A stretch of DNA of 64,000 nt from Nocardia ninae NBRC 108245 (lineage in GTDB: Bacteria > Actinomycetota > Actinomycetes > Mycobacteriales > Mycobacteriaceae). The notes beneath the pieces were generated by a model that was not told the DNA's origin, ran no database searches, and was given only the letters and a program-made list of their open reading frames with translations. Shown in pieces: positions 18,009 to 27,773 of the stretch. Where the stretch lies: positions 28,988 to 92,987 of the forward strand of contig NZ_BJXA01000032.1 of assembly GCF_007990755.1 (NCBI RefSeq). The letters run 5' to 3'. Position numbers and translations under genes: made by a program. The stretch's first letter is position 1. The number at the start of each line of letters is the position of its first letter.

Positions 18009-21000
18009 CAGGTTTGCGGCGGCATCCAGGCCGTCTGGATCAGACCCTCACTGTTGCGCGTGACGTACGTGCCGCGGCCCGGCGGCATCGGGCTCGGCCG
18101 CGTCGTCCCCATCAGCACACCCTCGTCCCGGCTGCAGCTCATGATCAGGCCGGCCGACCCGAGGTCCTTCATCCTGGCCAGCGTCGCCTCGAACATGGCA
18201 CGTCCCGCGCCACCGGAGCGCCGCGCGATGATCAGATGGAAGCCGAGGTCACGGGCGTGCGGCAGGTGTTCCACCAACGCCTGGACCGGATTACCGCTGG
18301 AGGTGGCCACCAGGTCGTAGTCGTCGACGACGACGTACAGCTCGGGGCCGCTCCACCATGAGCGATCCTTCAGCTGCTGTGGCGTCACGTCGGGACCTGG
18401 CGTCCGGTTGCTGACGTACGCGGCGAGATCGGCCATGTTCTGCGTGAACTGGGGTGCGGTCGAGCCGTAGCCGGCGAGGTAACCCTCCGGCACCGTGCCG
18501 AGCATCGAGCGTCGGTAGTCGCCCATGATGATCCGCGCCTGGTCCGGGGTGTTCGATGCGGCGATGCCCTCGACGATCGACCGCAGCAGCGTCGTCTTTC
18601 CCGACTCGGTGTCGCCGATGACGAGGAAGTGCGGACTCACCGTGAAGTCGAGGTAGACCGGGGCCAGCTCGGCTTCGTTGATACCGATCGGGATTCGCAT
18701 GCACTTGACCGACTGATCGACCTGCGACGGCCAGTCGCCCGCGAGGTAGAGCAGCTGCTCGCGCGGCAGCTCCTCGGGCAGCATGCGCACCGGCGGGGCC
18801 GGCCGGCCCGGGGTCAGGCGGGCGATGGTCGAGACCGCCTCGCCGACTGCCTGACCGATATTGGTCGGGTCCGAACTGCCATCGATCCGTGGCAGACCGG
18901 TCAGCATGTGCAGGCAGTCCGGCGTCATACCGCGGCCGGGGCGGGCCTGCGGAACCATCGAGGCGAACTTGCGGCCGAGGTCGGAATCCATCGGATCACC
19001 GAGGCGCAGTTCGATTCTGGTGGCGATCTGGTCCTTCAGCGCGGGCCGCGCCTCCGCCCACCGGTTCAGCGCGATGACGATGTGCACGCCATACGACAGA
19101 CCCTGCACCGCCAGGTTCATGATCACCTGTTCGAGCATCTCGAAGTCCTGGCGGATGGAGCCGAAGCCGTCGATCACCAGGAACACATCGCCGAACGGGT
19201 CCTCGTGCGCGCCGGTCGCGGCCGGGCTGCTGGACGGATCCATCGCGCGCAGCCTGCGGAACTCGGTCATCGACTCGATGCCGAGCTGCCGGAATCGGGC
19301 CTCGCGCTGCCGCACGATGGTGGTCATCTCGGCGACGGTGCGCCGGACCTGGTCCGCGTCCAATCGGCTTGCGACGGAACCGACATGCGGCAGGCCCTGC
19401 AGGCTCATCAGTGTGCCGCCACCGAAGTCGAGGCAGTAGAACTGCACCTGCTCGGCGGTGTGCGTCAGCGACATGGCCATGATCAGCGTGCGCAGCGCGG
19501 TCGACTTACCGGACTGCGGGCCACCGACGACGGCGACGTTGCCGCGCGCACCGGACAGGTCGACCACCAGCGGGTCGCGCCGCTGGTCGTACGGCCGGTC
19601 GACGATGCCGATCGGGGCGCGCAGCGTGGCCACCGCGGAGTATTCGCCGGTGAGGATGGAGCGCGGGATCAGCTGGTCCAGCGTCGGTGCCTCGTCCAGT
19701 GGCGGCAGCCAGATCTCGTGCGCGGGACGGCCGTGGCCGTTGATCCGCGAGACCAGCATGTGCACGTTGGAGACCTGCTCGCCGTCCTCGGCCTGCTGGT
19801 CGGCGGCGCTGGGCTCGGCGGGCAGCGGAACCCGGTCCACCGCACGGAAATCCACGTGGGTGGCGGTGAACGGCCGGGCCTTGATGTCGATCTCGCCAGA
19901 CTGGGTGGCGACGGTGATGTCGCGCTGCGAACCGCCGCCGACGTAAGGGCCGGAGACGTAGGACGCCTGGAACCGCACGATCTCGCCGGAGTCCGACTTC
20001 AGGTAACCGCCACCGGGATTGTTCGGCAGGTTGTAGGCGTCGGGCACGCCGAGCACCTGACGGGATTCGTTGGCGGAGAAGGTCTTCAAGCCGATCCGGT
20101 AGGACAGATGGCTCTCCAGGCCCTTCAGCTTTCCCTCTTCCAGGCGCTGCGAGGCGAGCAGCAGGTGCACGTGCAGCGAGCGGCCGAGCCGGCCGATCAT
20201 CACGAACAGTTCCGCGAAATCCGGGTGCTGGGTGAGCAGTTCGGAGAACTCGTCGAGCACCACGAACAGGGCGGGCAGCGGATCCAGGTCGGCGCCTGCC
20301 GCACGGGCCTTCTCGTATTCGGAGACGTTGGCGAAGTTGCCCGCGGCGCGCAGTACCTCCTGACGGCGGTTCATCTCACCGGCCAGCGCGTCCTTCATGC
20401 GGTCGACGAGGTCGGCTTCTTCTTCCAGGTTGGTGATGACGGCCGCGACATGCGGCACGCTGTCGAGTCCGAGGAAGGTCGCACCACCCTTGAAGTCGAC
20501 GAGCACCAGGTTGAGCTGGTCCGGCGAATGGGTGGCGAGCAAGCTGAGCACCAGGGTGCGCAGGAACTCCGACTTGCCGGAACCTGTTGCGCCGATGCAC
20601 AACCCGTGCGGGCCCATGCCGTTCTCGGCGGCTTCCTTGATATCGAGTTCGACCGGCAGGCCGTCGGCGCCGACGCCGAACGGCACCCGAAGCCGCTCCC
20701 GGCCGTAGCGCGGCCGCCAGGCGTGTTCGGGGTTGAACGAGCCGATGTCGCCGAGGCCCATCAGCTGGCTCCAGGTCGAAATGACCTCGGAGTCATCGGT
20801 TTCCACGTCGCTGCTGCGCTGGGTCGCCGCCCGGTACGGCGCGAGCCTGCGGGCCACCTGCTGCGCCTGCTGCGGGCTGATCCGGTCGATCAGCGCGAAG
20901 CGCTCCTGGTTACCGGTCGCGCCGCGGCCGACGCACTCACCGTTCTCCACGATCATCTTGATGCCGCGCGAGACCGCCAGTCGCGGTGCGTACCCGCACA

Positions 21001-22042
21001 GGTCGATGATGGTGACGCCCTCGTAGCCGGATTCGCGCAGCTGATCTTCCTCGGCTTCCAGCAGTCCGCCGTCCACGATGATGACGATGTGCACCATGTT
21101 CGCGTTGGCAGGCTGGTTACGCGAGTAGCGGACCCGGTTGCCGAGCAGCGGCTGCAGCCCGGCCATCGCCTCCCGGATCGAGCCGTAGAACATGCGCTGG
21201 GTGCCGATGCCGTCCTGCGCGTCGGGGTGCTGGGTGTGCGGGAGCCACTTGGTCCACTCCCACTCCCGCGCGGTGTCCGGGCCGCAGACCACCGCGACGA
21301 GCACCTGGTCCGGCGCCTGGAACATGCACAGCTGCAACAACATCGCGCGGGTCATGTCCCTGGCCTCGACCCGGTCGCCGTCCAGCGCGATGGTCGCGAA
21401 ACCCTTGACCGCGATCGCCGTCGGCAGGTCGGGCACGGTCGAGTGCGCGCGCACGAAGCGGCGCAGCGAGACGGCCGCGATCGGCTCGAGCTCTTCGACC
21501 GGTCCGGTCTCCGGCGCGACCAGGCGGGTCGCCAGCCGCTGGCCGCCGACGCCGATGCGGGCGTGGCAGAAATCCTTGTCGCCCGCGCGGCGCTCCCACA
21601 TGCGGCTGGTGCCGGCGAGCATCCAGATCAGACCCGGTTCGGGGTGGCTCCACTCGACCGAGGCGCGCTGCTGGGTGGCCGTGTTGTCCACGTCCCGGCG
21701 TACCTGGTCGAGGTAGCGCAGATAGTCCTTGCGATCTTCGTTCGCCTCGGCGGCCTTGGCCCCCTTGCCGCCGCCCTGACCTGCGAACATGCCGACCATC
21801 GAGAACATCATCATGAGCGGGAACATCATGCTCATCGGGTTCGATCCGATGCCGCCGCCCTGGGTGAACAGCAGCGCCATCATGCCGACCATGCCGATGA
21901 TCATCACGACCGGCATCAGCTTCATCAGCAGATTGCCGGGGGTCACCCGGGGGATCTCGGGCGGCGGCTGCAGCGTGACCTCACCGCCGGGCGAGCGCGG
22001 CATCTCTCTACGTGCGCGGCGCTGGAACCGTACGGTACTCAT
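18008..22042 (-). CDS. eccC: ESX-4 type VII secretion ATPase EccC (unsplit)
   Basis: This 1344-residue protein is the motor of the ESX pore. Two membrane helices lie at about 40-90 in a Met-rich region, followed by a linker and three FtsK/SpoIIIE-type ATPase domains. The P-loops are ATGSGKSE (about residue 483), GPQSGKST (about 840) and DTESGKTT (about 1142). EccC is a single chain, as in ESX-2, 3, 4 and 5, not split as in ESX-1. The first ATPase carries LVDFKGGATF and VVLDEFSELL (Walker B), which fit the regulatory active domain. The C-terminal domains are expected to recognise Esx substrates. It is divergent from eccD with a shared 239-base promoter region that holds a 13-bp inverted repeat. 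Confidence 0.95.
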   Translation of the reverse strand: MSTVRFQRRARREMPRSPGGEVTLQPPPEIPRVTPGNLLMKLMPVVMIIGMVGMMALLFTQGGGIGSNPMSMMFPLMMMFSMVGMFAGQGGGKGAKAAEANEDRKDYLRYLDQVRRDVDNTATQQRASVEWSHPEPGLIWMLAGTSRMWERRAGDKDFCHARIGVGGQRLATRLVAPETGPVEELEPIAAVSLRRFVRAHSTVPDLPTAIAVKGFATIALDGDRVEARDMTRAMLLQLCMFQAPDQVLVAVVCGPDTAREWEWTKWLPHTQHPDAQDGIGTQRMFYGSIREAMAGLQPLLGNRVRYSRNQPANANMVHIVIIVDGGLLEAEEDQLRESGYEGVTIIDLCGYAPRLAVSRGIKMIVENGECVGRGATGNQERFALIDRISPQQAQQVARRLAPYRAATQRSSDVETDDSEVISTWSQLMGLGDIGSFNPEHAWRPRYGRERLRVPFGVGADGLPVELDIKEAAENGMGPHGLCIGATGSGKSEFLRTLVLSLLATHSPDQLNLVLVDFKGGATFLGLDSVPHVAAVITNLEEEADLVDRMKDALAGEMNRRQEVLRAAGNFANVSEYEKARAAGADLDPLPALFVVLDEFSELLTQHPDFAELFVMIGRLGRSLHVHLLLASQRLEEGKLKGLESHLSYRIGLKTFSANESRQVLGVPDAYNLPNNPGGGYLKSDSGEIVRFQASYVSGPYVGGGSQRDITVATQSGEIDIKARPFTATHVDFRAVDRVPLPAEPSAADQQAEDGEQVSNVHMLVSRINGHGRPAHEIWLPPLDEAPTLDQLIPRSILTGEYSAVATLRAPIGIVDRPYDQRRDPLVVDLSGARGNVAVVGGPQSGKSTALRTLIMAMSLTHTAEQVQFYCLDFGGGTLMSLQGLPHVGSVASRLDADQVRRTVAEMTTIVRQREARFRQLGIESMTEFRRLRAMDPSSSPAATGAHEDPFGDVFLVIDGFGSIRQDFEMLEQVIMNLAVQGLSYGVHIVIALNRWAEARPALKDQIATRIELRLGDPMDSDLGRKFASMVPQARPGRGMTPDCLHMLTGLPRIDGSSDPTNIGQAVGEAVSTIARLTPGRPAPPVRMLPEELPREQLLYLAGDWPSQVDQSVKCMRIPIGINEAELAPVYLDFTVSPHFLVIGDTESGKTTLLRSIVEGIAASNTPDQARIIMGDYRRSMLGTVPEGYLAGYGSTAPQFTQNMADLAAYVSNRTPGPDVTPQQLKDRSWWSGPELYVVVDDYDLVATSSGNPVQALVEHLPHARDLGFHLIIARRSGGAGRAMFEATLARMKDLGSAGLIMSCSRDEGVLMGTTRPSPMPPGRGTYVTRNSEGLIQTAWMPPQT

Positions 22043-22215
22043 TCCCGCACCTCGCTACCGCCCGGCGCCGGAATGCGCGGGCACATGATTCGGACGCGAC
22101 GCTCCCTCATGGTGCGAGAATCCCCCTCCTCGACTGCTGTGATTCCGGCTCAGTGTAGAGGCAGCAGCGGACATGTCGTACAGTTCGACCAGCATTCTGC
22201 TGCCCGAAACGTGGG

Positions 22216-22250
22216 TTCGCAAACTCGACGTCGGCTCTCGAGTTTGCGAA
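22216..22250. promoter_or_regulatory. 13-bp inverted repeat in the eccC/eccD divergent promoter
   Basis: TTCGCAAACTCGA and TCGAGTTTGCGAA are perfect complements with a 9-base spacer. The element ends 31 bases before the eccD start and is 173 bases from the eccC start. It could be a dimer operator for the ESX-4 locus or a hairpin in the eccD leader. No regulator gene lies beside it. Confidence 0.5.
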
Positions 22251-22281
22251 AATACGAGGTAGAAGACGAGTTGGGGGAAGC

Positions 22282-23748
22282 TTGACGCACGCGCGACTTG
22301 ACCACATCGATGAAAACTCCGCGCACGGCATCGTCCGCGCACCAGATCTCGCCCGGGTGACGATTCTCGCCAAACACACCCAGGTGGATATGGCGATCCC
22401 GGTCGACGTGCCTGTTGCCCTGGTGATCCCGAGTGTCGTCGACATGGTCGCACAACACAGCCGCAGCAACGACTTCGACAACGAAGGCGAGCGCTTCGAG
22501 CCGGCCGAGTGGGTGCTCGCCCGAATCGGTCATCCCCCCTTCTCCAATTCGCTGAGCCTCGGCGAGCACGGTGTCCGCGACGGCGAGCTGCTCATGCTGG
22601 AGAGCGCCTCGCATACCGCACCGACGCCGCTGTTCGACGACATCATGTACAACGTCGCGATCGCCGACACCGACCATTACCGCAGTTGGACCCCGAAGGT
22701 CGCGCGGATCACCGGCTCGGTGCTCGCCGCGCTCACCATGCTCGTCGGCTGTCTCGGTCTGCTGCTCTCCCCCGATGCCCTGCCCTCCTGGGTCAGCGGT
22801 TCGGTCGCGCTCGCCGTCGCGATCCTGCTCGTCATCGCGTCCATGGTGCTCAGCCGGATGTACGGCGACACCTCGACCGCACTCGTGCTCGGCGGCTGCG
22901 CGCTGCCGCCCGCGTTGACCGCGGGCATGCTCTACGTGCCCGATCACTACGGCTGGCCGCACATCCTGCTCGGCGCCGTATTGTTCGGCGCCACCGCGGT
23001 TTTGGCGTGGCGGGTCAGCGGCGTCGGCCTCGCGCTGTTCATCGGCGCGGCCACCCTCGCGCTCTACGCGGTGCCTGCCGCCCTGGTCGGGATGCTCACC
23101 GGGCAGCCGGAACGCGCGATCGGCGCGGGCGCCGCGGCCCTCGGACTCGCCGGACTCGCCCTGGCACCCCGGATCTCCATGCTGCTGGCCAAACTGCCAC
23201 TGCCGCCGGTCCCCTCGCCCGGCACCCCGATCGACCCGACCGAAGACGACCCCGACGATCACCGCGCGCTGCCCACCATGGAAGCACTGCGGGTGAAGTC
23301 CGAGCGGGCCCGCATGTACCTGGCCGGCCTGGTCGCCGCCACCACCCTGGTCACCGTCGTCGGCGCGCTCGCCAGCACCGACCCGGAAGCCGAGAACCCG
23401 TACTGGCAAGGCATCGCGCTCGCCCTGGTCTGCGCGGTGGTCCTGATGTTCCGCAGCCGCACCTACGCGGGCGCCGAACAAGCCGTCGTACTCATCGCGG
23501 GTGGCGCGGGCATCGTGCTGATCATGCTGGTAGGAGCCGGTTTCGCGATGGACCAGCCCCTCGCCGTCTTCGGCGCCGCCATGGTCATCCTCATCTCAGC
23601 CCTGATCCTCGGCATCATCATCCCGAACCAGTCGGCCACCCCGCCGATGCGCCGCGGCGTCGAACTCCTCGAATACGCTTTCGTAGCCGCCGTCCTCCCC
23701 CTGGTCTTCTGGGTGGCCAGCCTCTACTCCCTCGTCCGCGGGCTGTGA
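22282..23748 (+). CDS. eccD: ESX-4 membrane pore subunit EccD
   Basis: The 488-residue product has a ubiquitin-like N-terminal domain at about 20-110 (VTILAKHTQVDMAIP, ending VRDGELLMLES). From about 145 to the C-terminus there are some eleven hydrophobic segments, the EccD pattern. EccD forms the inner membrane vestibule of the ESX pore. The start is TTG at 22282, supported by GGGGGAAG just upstream; no ATG lies at a sensible place. The stop overlaps the GTG of mycP (GTGA at 23745-23748), giving coupled translation of pore and protease. Confidence 0.93.
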   Translation: MTHARLDHIDENSAHGIVRAPDLARVTILAKHTQVDMAIPVDVPVALVIPSVVDMVAQHSRSNDFDNEGERFEPAEWVLARIGHPPFSNSLSLGEHGVRDGELLMLESASHTAPTPLFDDIMYNVAIADTDHYRSWTPKVARITGSVLAALTMLVGCLGLLLSPDALPSWVSGSVALAVAILLVIASMVLSRMYGDTSTALVLGGCALPPALTAGMLYVPDHYGWPHILLGAVLFGATAVLAWRVSGVGLALFIGAATLALYAVPAALVGMLTGQPERAIGAGAAALGLAGLALAPRISMLLAKLPLPPVPSPGTPIDPTEDDPDDHRALPTMEALRVKSERARMYLAGLVAATTLVTVVGALASTDPEAENPYWQGIALALVCAVVLMFRSRTYAGAEQAVVLIAGGAGIVLIMLVGAGFAMDQPLAVFGAAMVILISALILGIIIPNQSATPPMRRGVELLEYAFVAAVLPLVFWVASLYSLVRGL

Positions 23749-25160
23749 ACCGGATCCTGCGCACCGGTGCGGCAGCGGCGGTGCTCGCATTAAGTGTCTC
23801 GTTCGGGGTGGGAGCGAGTCAGGGTGTGGCACATGCTGATCGGCCGCCGCCGGTCAATCCGGCATTGCTGCCGCCCGGTGACCCGGCACGGCCGCCGGAC
23901 AAGACCGAACACCCCGCCAACACTCCCTGCGCCTCTACCCAGCAGGGCGGGGATGGCCCCGCCACCCCCCTGCCGCAGCTTGCGCTCAACCTCGAACATG
24001 CTTGGGAGTTTTCCCGCGGCGAAGGCCAACTGGTAGCGGTCATCGATACCGGTGTCACCCGTCATCCTCGCCTGCCCGATTTGGATGCGGGTGGCGACTA
24101 TGTGGCGGAGCCCGGCGACGGTGTGAGCGAGGACTGCGACGGCCACGGGACGGTCGTAGCGGGCATCATCGGGGCGAAACACGTAGAGGGGCAAGGCTTT
24201 TCAGGAGTCGCACCCGACGCGCGCATTCTGTCGATTCGGCAGACGAGCAAGTTCTACGACGTGCCGGGCCGACAGGACAGAAAACCGGAAGATCCGCCAA
24301 AGGGATACGGCAACGTCAACGCGCTCGCCTCTGCGATCCGTCGAGCCGCCGATATGAATGCTTCGGTAATCAACATCTCGTTGGTCTTGTGCGTACCCGG
24401 TAGCACGCAACCAGCCGACGACGCGGTCGGTGCCGCCGTGCGCTACGCGACTTTGGAACAGGATGCCGTGGTAGTGACGGCGGCAGGCAATACCGATGGC
24501 AACTGCAAGCCGAGCAACCCGGACGTCATCAACCCGCTCCGTCCGAACAGCGACCCGTGGAAGAACGTCACTACCAACGTCACACCTTCACGTTTCGACG
24601 ACTATGTCCTTTCGGTCGGATCCATCGACAAGGATGGCGCGCCCTCAAAATTCACCGTGCCGGGCCCATGGGTCGGAGTCGCCGCGCCCGGCGAGGACAT
24701 CGTCTCGCTCGACGCGCGCGGCAACGGCACCATCACCGGCATATACGACAGCGAAAGGATGGTCCCGCTGGCGGGCACCAGCTTCGCCGCGCCCTATGTG
24801 TCCGGAGTTGTCGCGCTGGTCCGCGCCCGCTTCCCTGAACTCAGTGCACTCGAAGTGATCAAACGTATCCAGGCCACCGCACACGCCCCAGGTGAAGGTT
24901 GGAACCCTTACGTCGGCTATGGCGCGATCGATCCGATTGCGGCGCTCACCGCCGAAACCACGAAACCCCTTCCGCCGAAACGGCCTGCCGAACCCAAGCA
25001 GGTACAGCTGGCAGTTCCCGCACCCCCACCGCCGCCGGACAACCGAGCCCGCAATATCGCCCTGATCGGCAGCGCAACCGTCGCGATCCTGCTCACGCTG
25101 GGCATGCTCGCGTCCTTCCCGATCCGCCGCAGATTCGGTGTCACCGGCGACGACATGTGA
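23745..25160 (+). CDS. mycP: Mycosin protease MycP of ESX-4
   Basis: The 471-residue product is a subtilisin-like membrane protease. It has a signal peptide (1-31), a catalytic domain with Asp101 (IDTGV), His134 (DGHGT), oxyanion Asn249 (AAGN) and Ser346 (GTSFAAP), a Pro-rich linker, and a C-terminal membrane helix at about 438-460 followed by basic residues. All catalytic residues are intact. Mycosins are needed for stability of the ESX complex. It starts with GTG overlapping the eccD stop; the much longer open frame beginning at 22509 only runs through eccD in another frame. Confidence 0.94.
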   Translation: MNRILRTGAAAAVLALSVSFGVGASQGVAHADRPPPVNPALLPPGDPARPPDKTEHPANTPCASTQQGGDGPATPLPQLALNLEHAWEFSRGEGQLVAVIDTGVTRHPRLPDLDAGGDYVAEPGDGVSEDCDGHGTVVAGIIGAKHVEGQGFSGVAPDARILSIRQTSKFYDVPGRQDRKPEDPPKGYGNVNALASAIRRAADMNASVINISLVLCVPGSTQPADDAVGAAVRYATLEQDAVVVTAAGNTDGNCKPSNPDVINPLRPNSDPWKNVTTNVTPSRFDDYVLSVGSIDKDGAPSKFTVPGPWVGVAAPGEDIVSLDARGNGTITGIYDSERMVPLAGTSFAAPYVSGVVALVRARFPELSALEVIKRIQATAHAPGEGWNPYVGYGAIDPIAALTAETTKPLPPKRPAEPKQVQLAVPAPPPPPDNRARNIALIGSATVAILLTLGMLASFPIRRRFGVTGDDM

Positions 25161-25369
25161 TCCAGAAGGGCCTCAGCGAATTCCGCCGCGGCCCGTCTGA
25201 TCAATCGATCTGGTTGATACTTTTCTGGATCCGAGCGTGTCCCGCCGACGCAGAAGGCTCCGATCGGCGACTCGCGGGTTCGACCGAGCAATGGCCGTGG
25301 GGCATGTAGCGTCTGCACAGCGAACTGCGGTACATAAGGTGCCGGATCCGATCAATGCAGGTAGTCCCC

Positions 25370-26170
25370 ATGAAGCAGCAAGAACAAGCAGCCGACGGCA
25401 CGCCCGATACCGAGGGGTTGAGCCGGCGCGAGGCGTGGGAGCAGGCCACCGGCGTGCCGATGATGCTGCTCGCCGTGCTGTTTCTCGCCGTCTACGCCTG
25501 GTATGTGCTGGATACCGGCGCCTCGCCACAGCTGGACGCGTGGCTCAGCCGGGTCGACATTGCGATCTGGGCTTTGTTCGCGATCGACTTCGGGACGCGA
25601 TTCGCGTTGTCCACTCGACGGTGGGAGTTCCTGCGCAACCATCCCATGGAGTTGCTGATCGTGCTGATTCCGCCGTTTCGCCCGCTACGGCTGGTGCGAG
25701 CGGCGGTGCTGGTGCTCGGCACCCTGAACCGGCAATCGCTGACTCAGCGGTCTCGCCTGTCGGTGTTCGTCGGAACCAGCTCGATACTGGTGCTGTTCCT
25801 GTGCAGCCTGGCCTTCTTCGACGCCGAGTACGGCGCGGAAGGCAGCAAGGTGCTGAGCTTCGGTGACGCGCTGTGGTGGTCGGCGGTCTCGGTCACCACG
25901 GTCGGTTACGGCGACGTCTACCCAGTCACCGTGGAAGGTCGACTGATCTCCCTGGTGCTGATGACCTTCGGCATCGGCCTGATCTCCTTCGCCATCGGCA
26001 CCACGACCAGCTGGGTGATCGATCAGCTGAAGACCGTCGAGGAGACCGCCGACCGCACGGATCGGGAGATCGGTGTGTTGGTCGAGGAGCTCCGTTCGTT
26101 GCGCGCCGAAGTTGCCGCGTTGCAGAACAACTCCGACGGCTCGAATACGGTTGTCGCGGACGGCCGTTAG
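25370..26170 (+). CDS. Voltage-gated-type potassium channel
   Basis: The 266-residue product has six hydrophobic segments. It has an S4-like helix with spaced arginines (FRPLRLVRAAVLVLG), a pore loop with selectivity filter TTVGYGD, and a long final helix. A short cytoplasmic coiled-coil tail (VEELRSLRAEVAALQ) follows. This is the architecture of small bacterial Kv channels, which work as tetramers in the cytoplasmic membrane. There are two nearby in-frame ATGs (25355 and 25370); the second has a weak AGGT and is preferred. The gene lies between mycP and eccB, which are neighbours in the mycobacterial ESX-4 locus, and its stop is 5 bases from the eccB stop. I know of no role for a channel in type VII secretion. 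Confidence 0.88.
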   Translation: MKQQEQAADGTPDTEGLSRREAWEQATGVPMMLLAVLFLAVYAWYVLDTGASPQLDAWLSRVDIAIWALFAIDFGTRFALSTRRWEFLRNHPMELLIVLIPPFRPLRLVRAAVLVLGTLNRQSLTQRSRLSVFVGTSSILVLFLCSLAFFDAEYGAEGSKVLSFGDALWWSAVSVTTVGYGDVYPVTVEGRLISLVLMTFGIGLISFAIGTTTSWVIDQLKTVEETADRTDREIGVLVEELRSLRAEVAALQNNSDGSNTVVADGR

Positions 26171-26174
26171 CCGA

Positions 26175-27662
26175 CTATTTGGCGGCGACGGGTTGCTTGG
26201 CCGGGTTCGGATCAGGGGCTACACCGTCGTGGGCGACCATGGCTTCCTCGCGACCCATCGTCGGCCCGCCGGCGAGTAGACCCACGATCGGCCATGGCGC
26301 GGGTTCCGGCGTAACGCCCGATTCCGGGTCCATACCAAGCGCTTTCGCCGCATCGTTGTTCTTGATGCCGTAGCGAACACCGGTGTCGGACACGTAGAAC
26401 ATGCTGTCCTTGCGGCGGCTGTCCGGTTCGATGCCGGTGGTTTGCACGAAGGCGCCCGAGCCGGGCTTGAAGTAAACGGAGTCGACGTTGTCACCCTTGC
26501 CGTCGGCCTGGGCGAGCGGTACCAGCTGGGCTTTGCTCGACATCGGCAGATCGCTGGCGTCGATCACCGACAGGGTCGCGCGCACGGCGACATCGGCATT
26601 ACCCGCCGCGCCGGGGATCGGCTTCCACGACAAGCAACTGACCGGACGGGAATTGGCCTGGACGATCGTCGGCGCGGCAGCCGGGTACGTGTCCACCTTC
26701 AGCGCCTTCGACGGGCGCGTTTGGTTGGCCTCGAAATCGCCGATTGCCGTGTTGTGGCCCGGATTCGGCTGCGAACTGCGGATAATTTCGGCGGTCAGTG
26801 GATTGATCTGCTGCAGTCCGTCGCGCAGGATCACGTAATTCTGATCAGCTTTACCTCCGAGTTGAACAACGGTGCCGATCTTCAGATTGTTGATCGAGTA
26901 CCCGTCGGGCTGCCCACCCGGATCGTCGATTTTCGGCGGCACGATCGGATTCACTTCGGGAATGGAATTCAGCAGGCCCTCGCTGATAGGTCGCGGCGTT
27001 GCACCGCGGATCTTCAGTGGTCCGGTGACGGACGGGTCGTTCATGTCGACCCGGGCACGCGTCTTGTTCCACACGAGGTAGGTCGCGCTCTTGCCCTTGA
27101 CCAGCAGCGCCTTGTCGTTCCCCATTTCCGCTGCTTTGTCGCCGAGTTCGAGGTCGCCGATCAACACCGACGTGCTGCGGTCGTCGCTGCCGTCTGCCTT
27201 CAACGAATCACAGACGGTCCAGGCCCGCCCTTTTCCTGCTTTGTCGAAGATCAGCGAACCAGGCGCACCGGGGATGCCGATGAGCTGGCCGCGCGGCTTC
27301 TTGCCCAGCTCGGAATCCTTGACGACCGCAGGCTTGGACGCGTCACCGGCGGCCAGCCGGGCCGAGGCCAGGTTGAGGGTCGGGTGCACGACATCGCCGA
27401 TCACCACGTAGACGCCGCCGGACTCCTTGGCGATCAGGATCTTGCTGTTGTCGATCTTGGCTTGCGGTCGCAGCAGTGCGAGGACGCCGCAACCTGCCAA
27501 TACGACGATCGCCAAGACGAGGCCGACCGCGTAGGCCCGCGACTGCGAACGCATCGGGTCGTGCAGCATCCGCACGTCCCGGCGGACCAGCGCATGCTCC
27601 ATCCGGCGAACCAGAAAGCGGTAGCCGCTCACCTGCCACCGAGTGGTGGGTTTTGAAGGCAT
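26175..27662 (-). CDS. eccB: ESX-4 subunit EccB
   Basis: The 495-residue product has a cytoplasmic N-terminus with the EccB signature (YRFLVRRMEHALVRRDVRML), one membrane helix at about 43-64, and a large periplasmic beta-repeat domain. It has two conserved cysteines (WTVCDS and PVSCLSW) that form the EccB disulfide in the family. The C-terminus is PWPIVGLLAGGPTMGREEA followed by a short tail. EccB forms the periplasmic part of the pore. The start is ATG 27662; it is divergent from eccE across 111 bases and convergent with the K+ channel. Confidence 0.94.
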   Translation of the reverse strand: MPSKPTTRWQVSGYRFLVRRMEHALVRRDVRMLHDPMRSQSRAYAVGLVLAIVVLAGCGVLALLRPQAKIDNSKILIAKESGGVYVVIGDVVHPTLNLASARLAAGDASKPAVVKDSELGKKPRGQLIGIPGAPGSLIFDKAGKGRAWTVCDSLKADGSDDRSTSVLIGDLELGDKAAEMGNDKALLVKGKSATYLVWNKTRARVDMNDPSVTGPLKIRGATPRPISEGLLNSIPEVNPIVPPKIDDPGGQPDGYSINNLKIGTVVQLGGKADQNYVILRDGLQQINPLTAEIIRSSQPNPGHNTAIGDFEANQTRPSKALKVDTYPAAAPTIVQANSRPVSCLSWKPIPGAAGNADVAVRATLSVIDASDLPMSSKAQLVPLAQADGKGDNVDSVYFKPGSGAFVQTTGIEPDSRRKDSMFYVSDTGVRYGIKNNDAAKALGMDPESGVTPEPAPWPIVGLLAGGPTMGREEAMVAHDGVAPDPNPAKQPVAAK

Positions 27663-27773
27663 TATTCCTCCCCCGAACAGTGCTCACATTCGCGCAACAC
27701 AGTACAGTTCCCGAGGACTCTTGTTCAGCTCGCCCACTATTATGGGCCGACACCGGGTACTTGGGGGACGACG

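Noticed and set aside
18629-22285. 1218-residue plus-strand frame antisense to eccC
   Set aside because: Composition (His, Arg, Gln and Val rich, no domains) is typical of a GC-rich antisense shadow.
22509-25160. 883-residue open frame covering eccD and mycP
   Set aside because: Its first 412 codons run through eccD in another frame and are Arg-rich; only the mycP part from 23745 is coding.
22178-27710. GTACAGTTC shared by the eccC/eccD (22178) and eccB/eccE (27702) promoter regions
   Set aside because: Only nine bases, at different distances from the starts; expected by chance often enough in gaps of this size.
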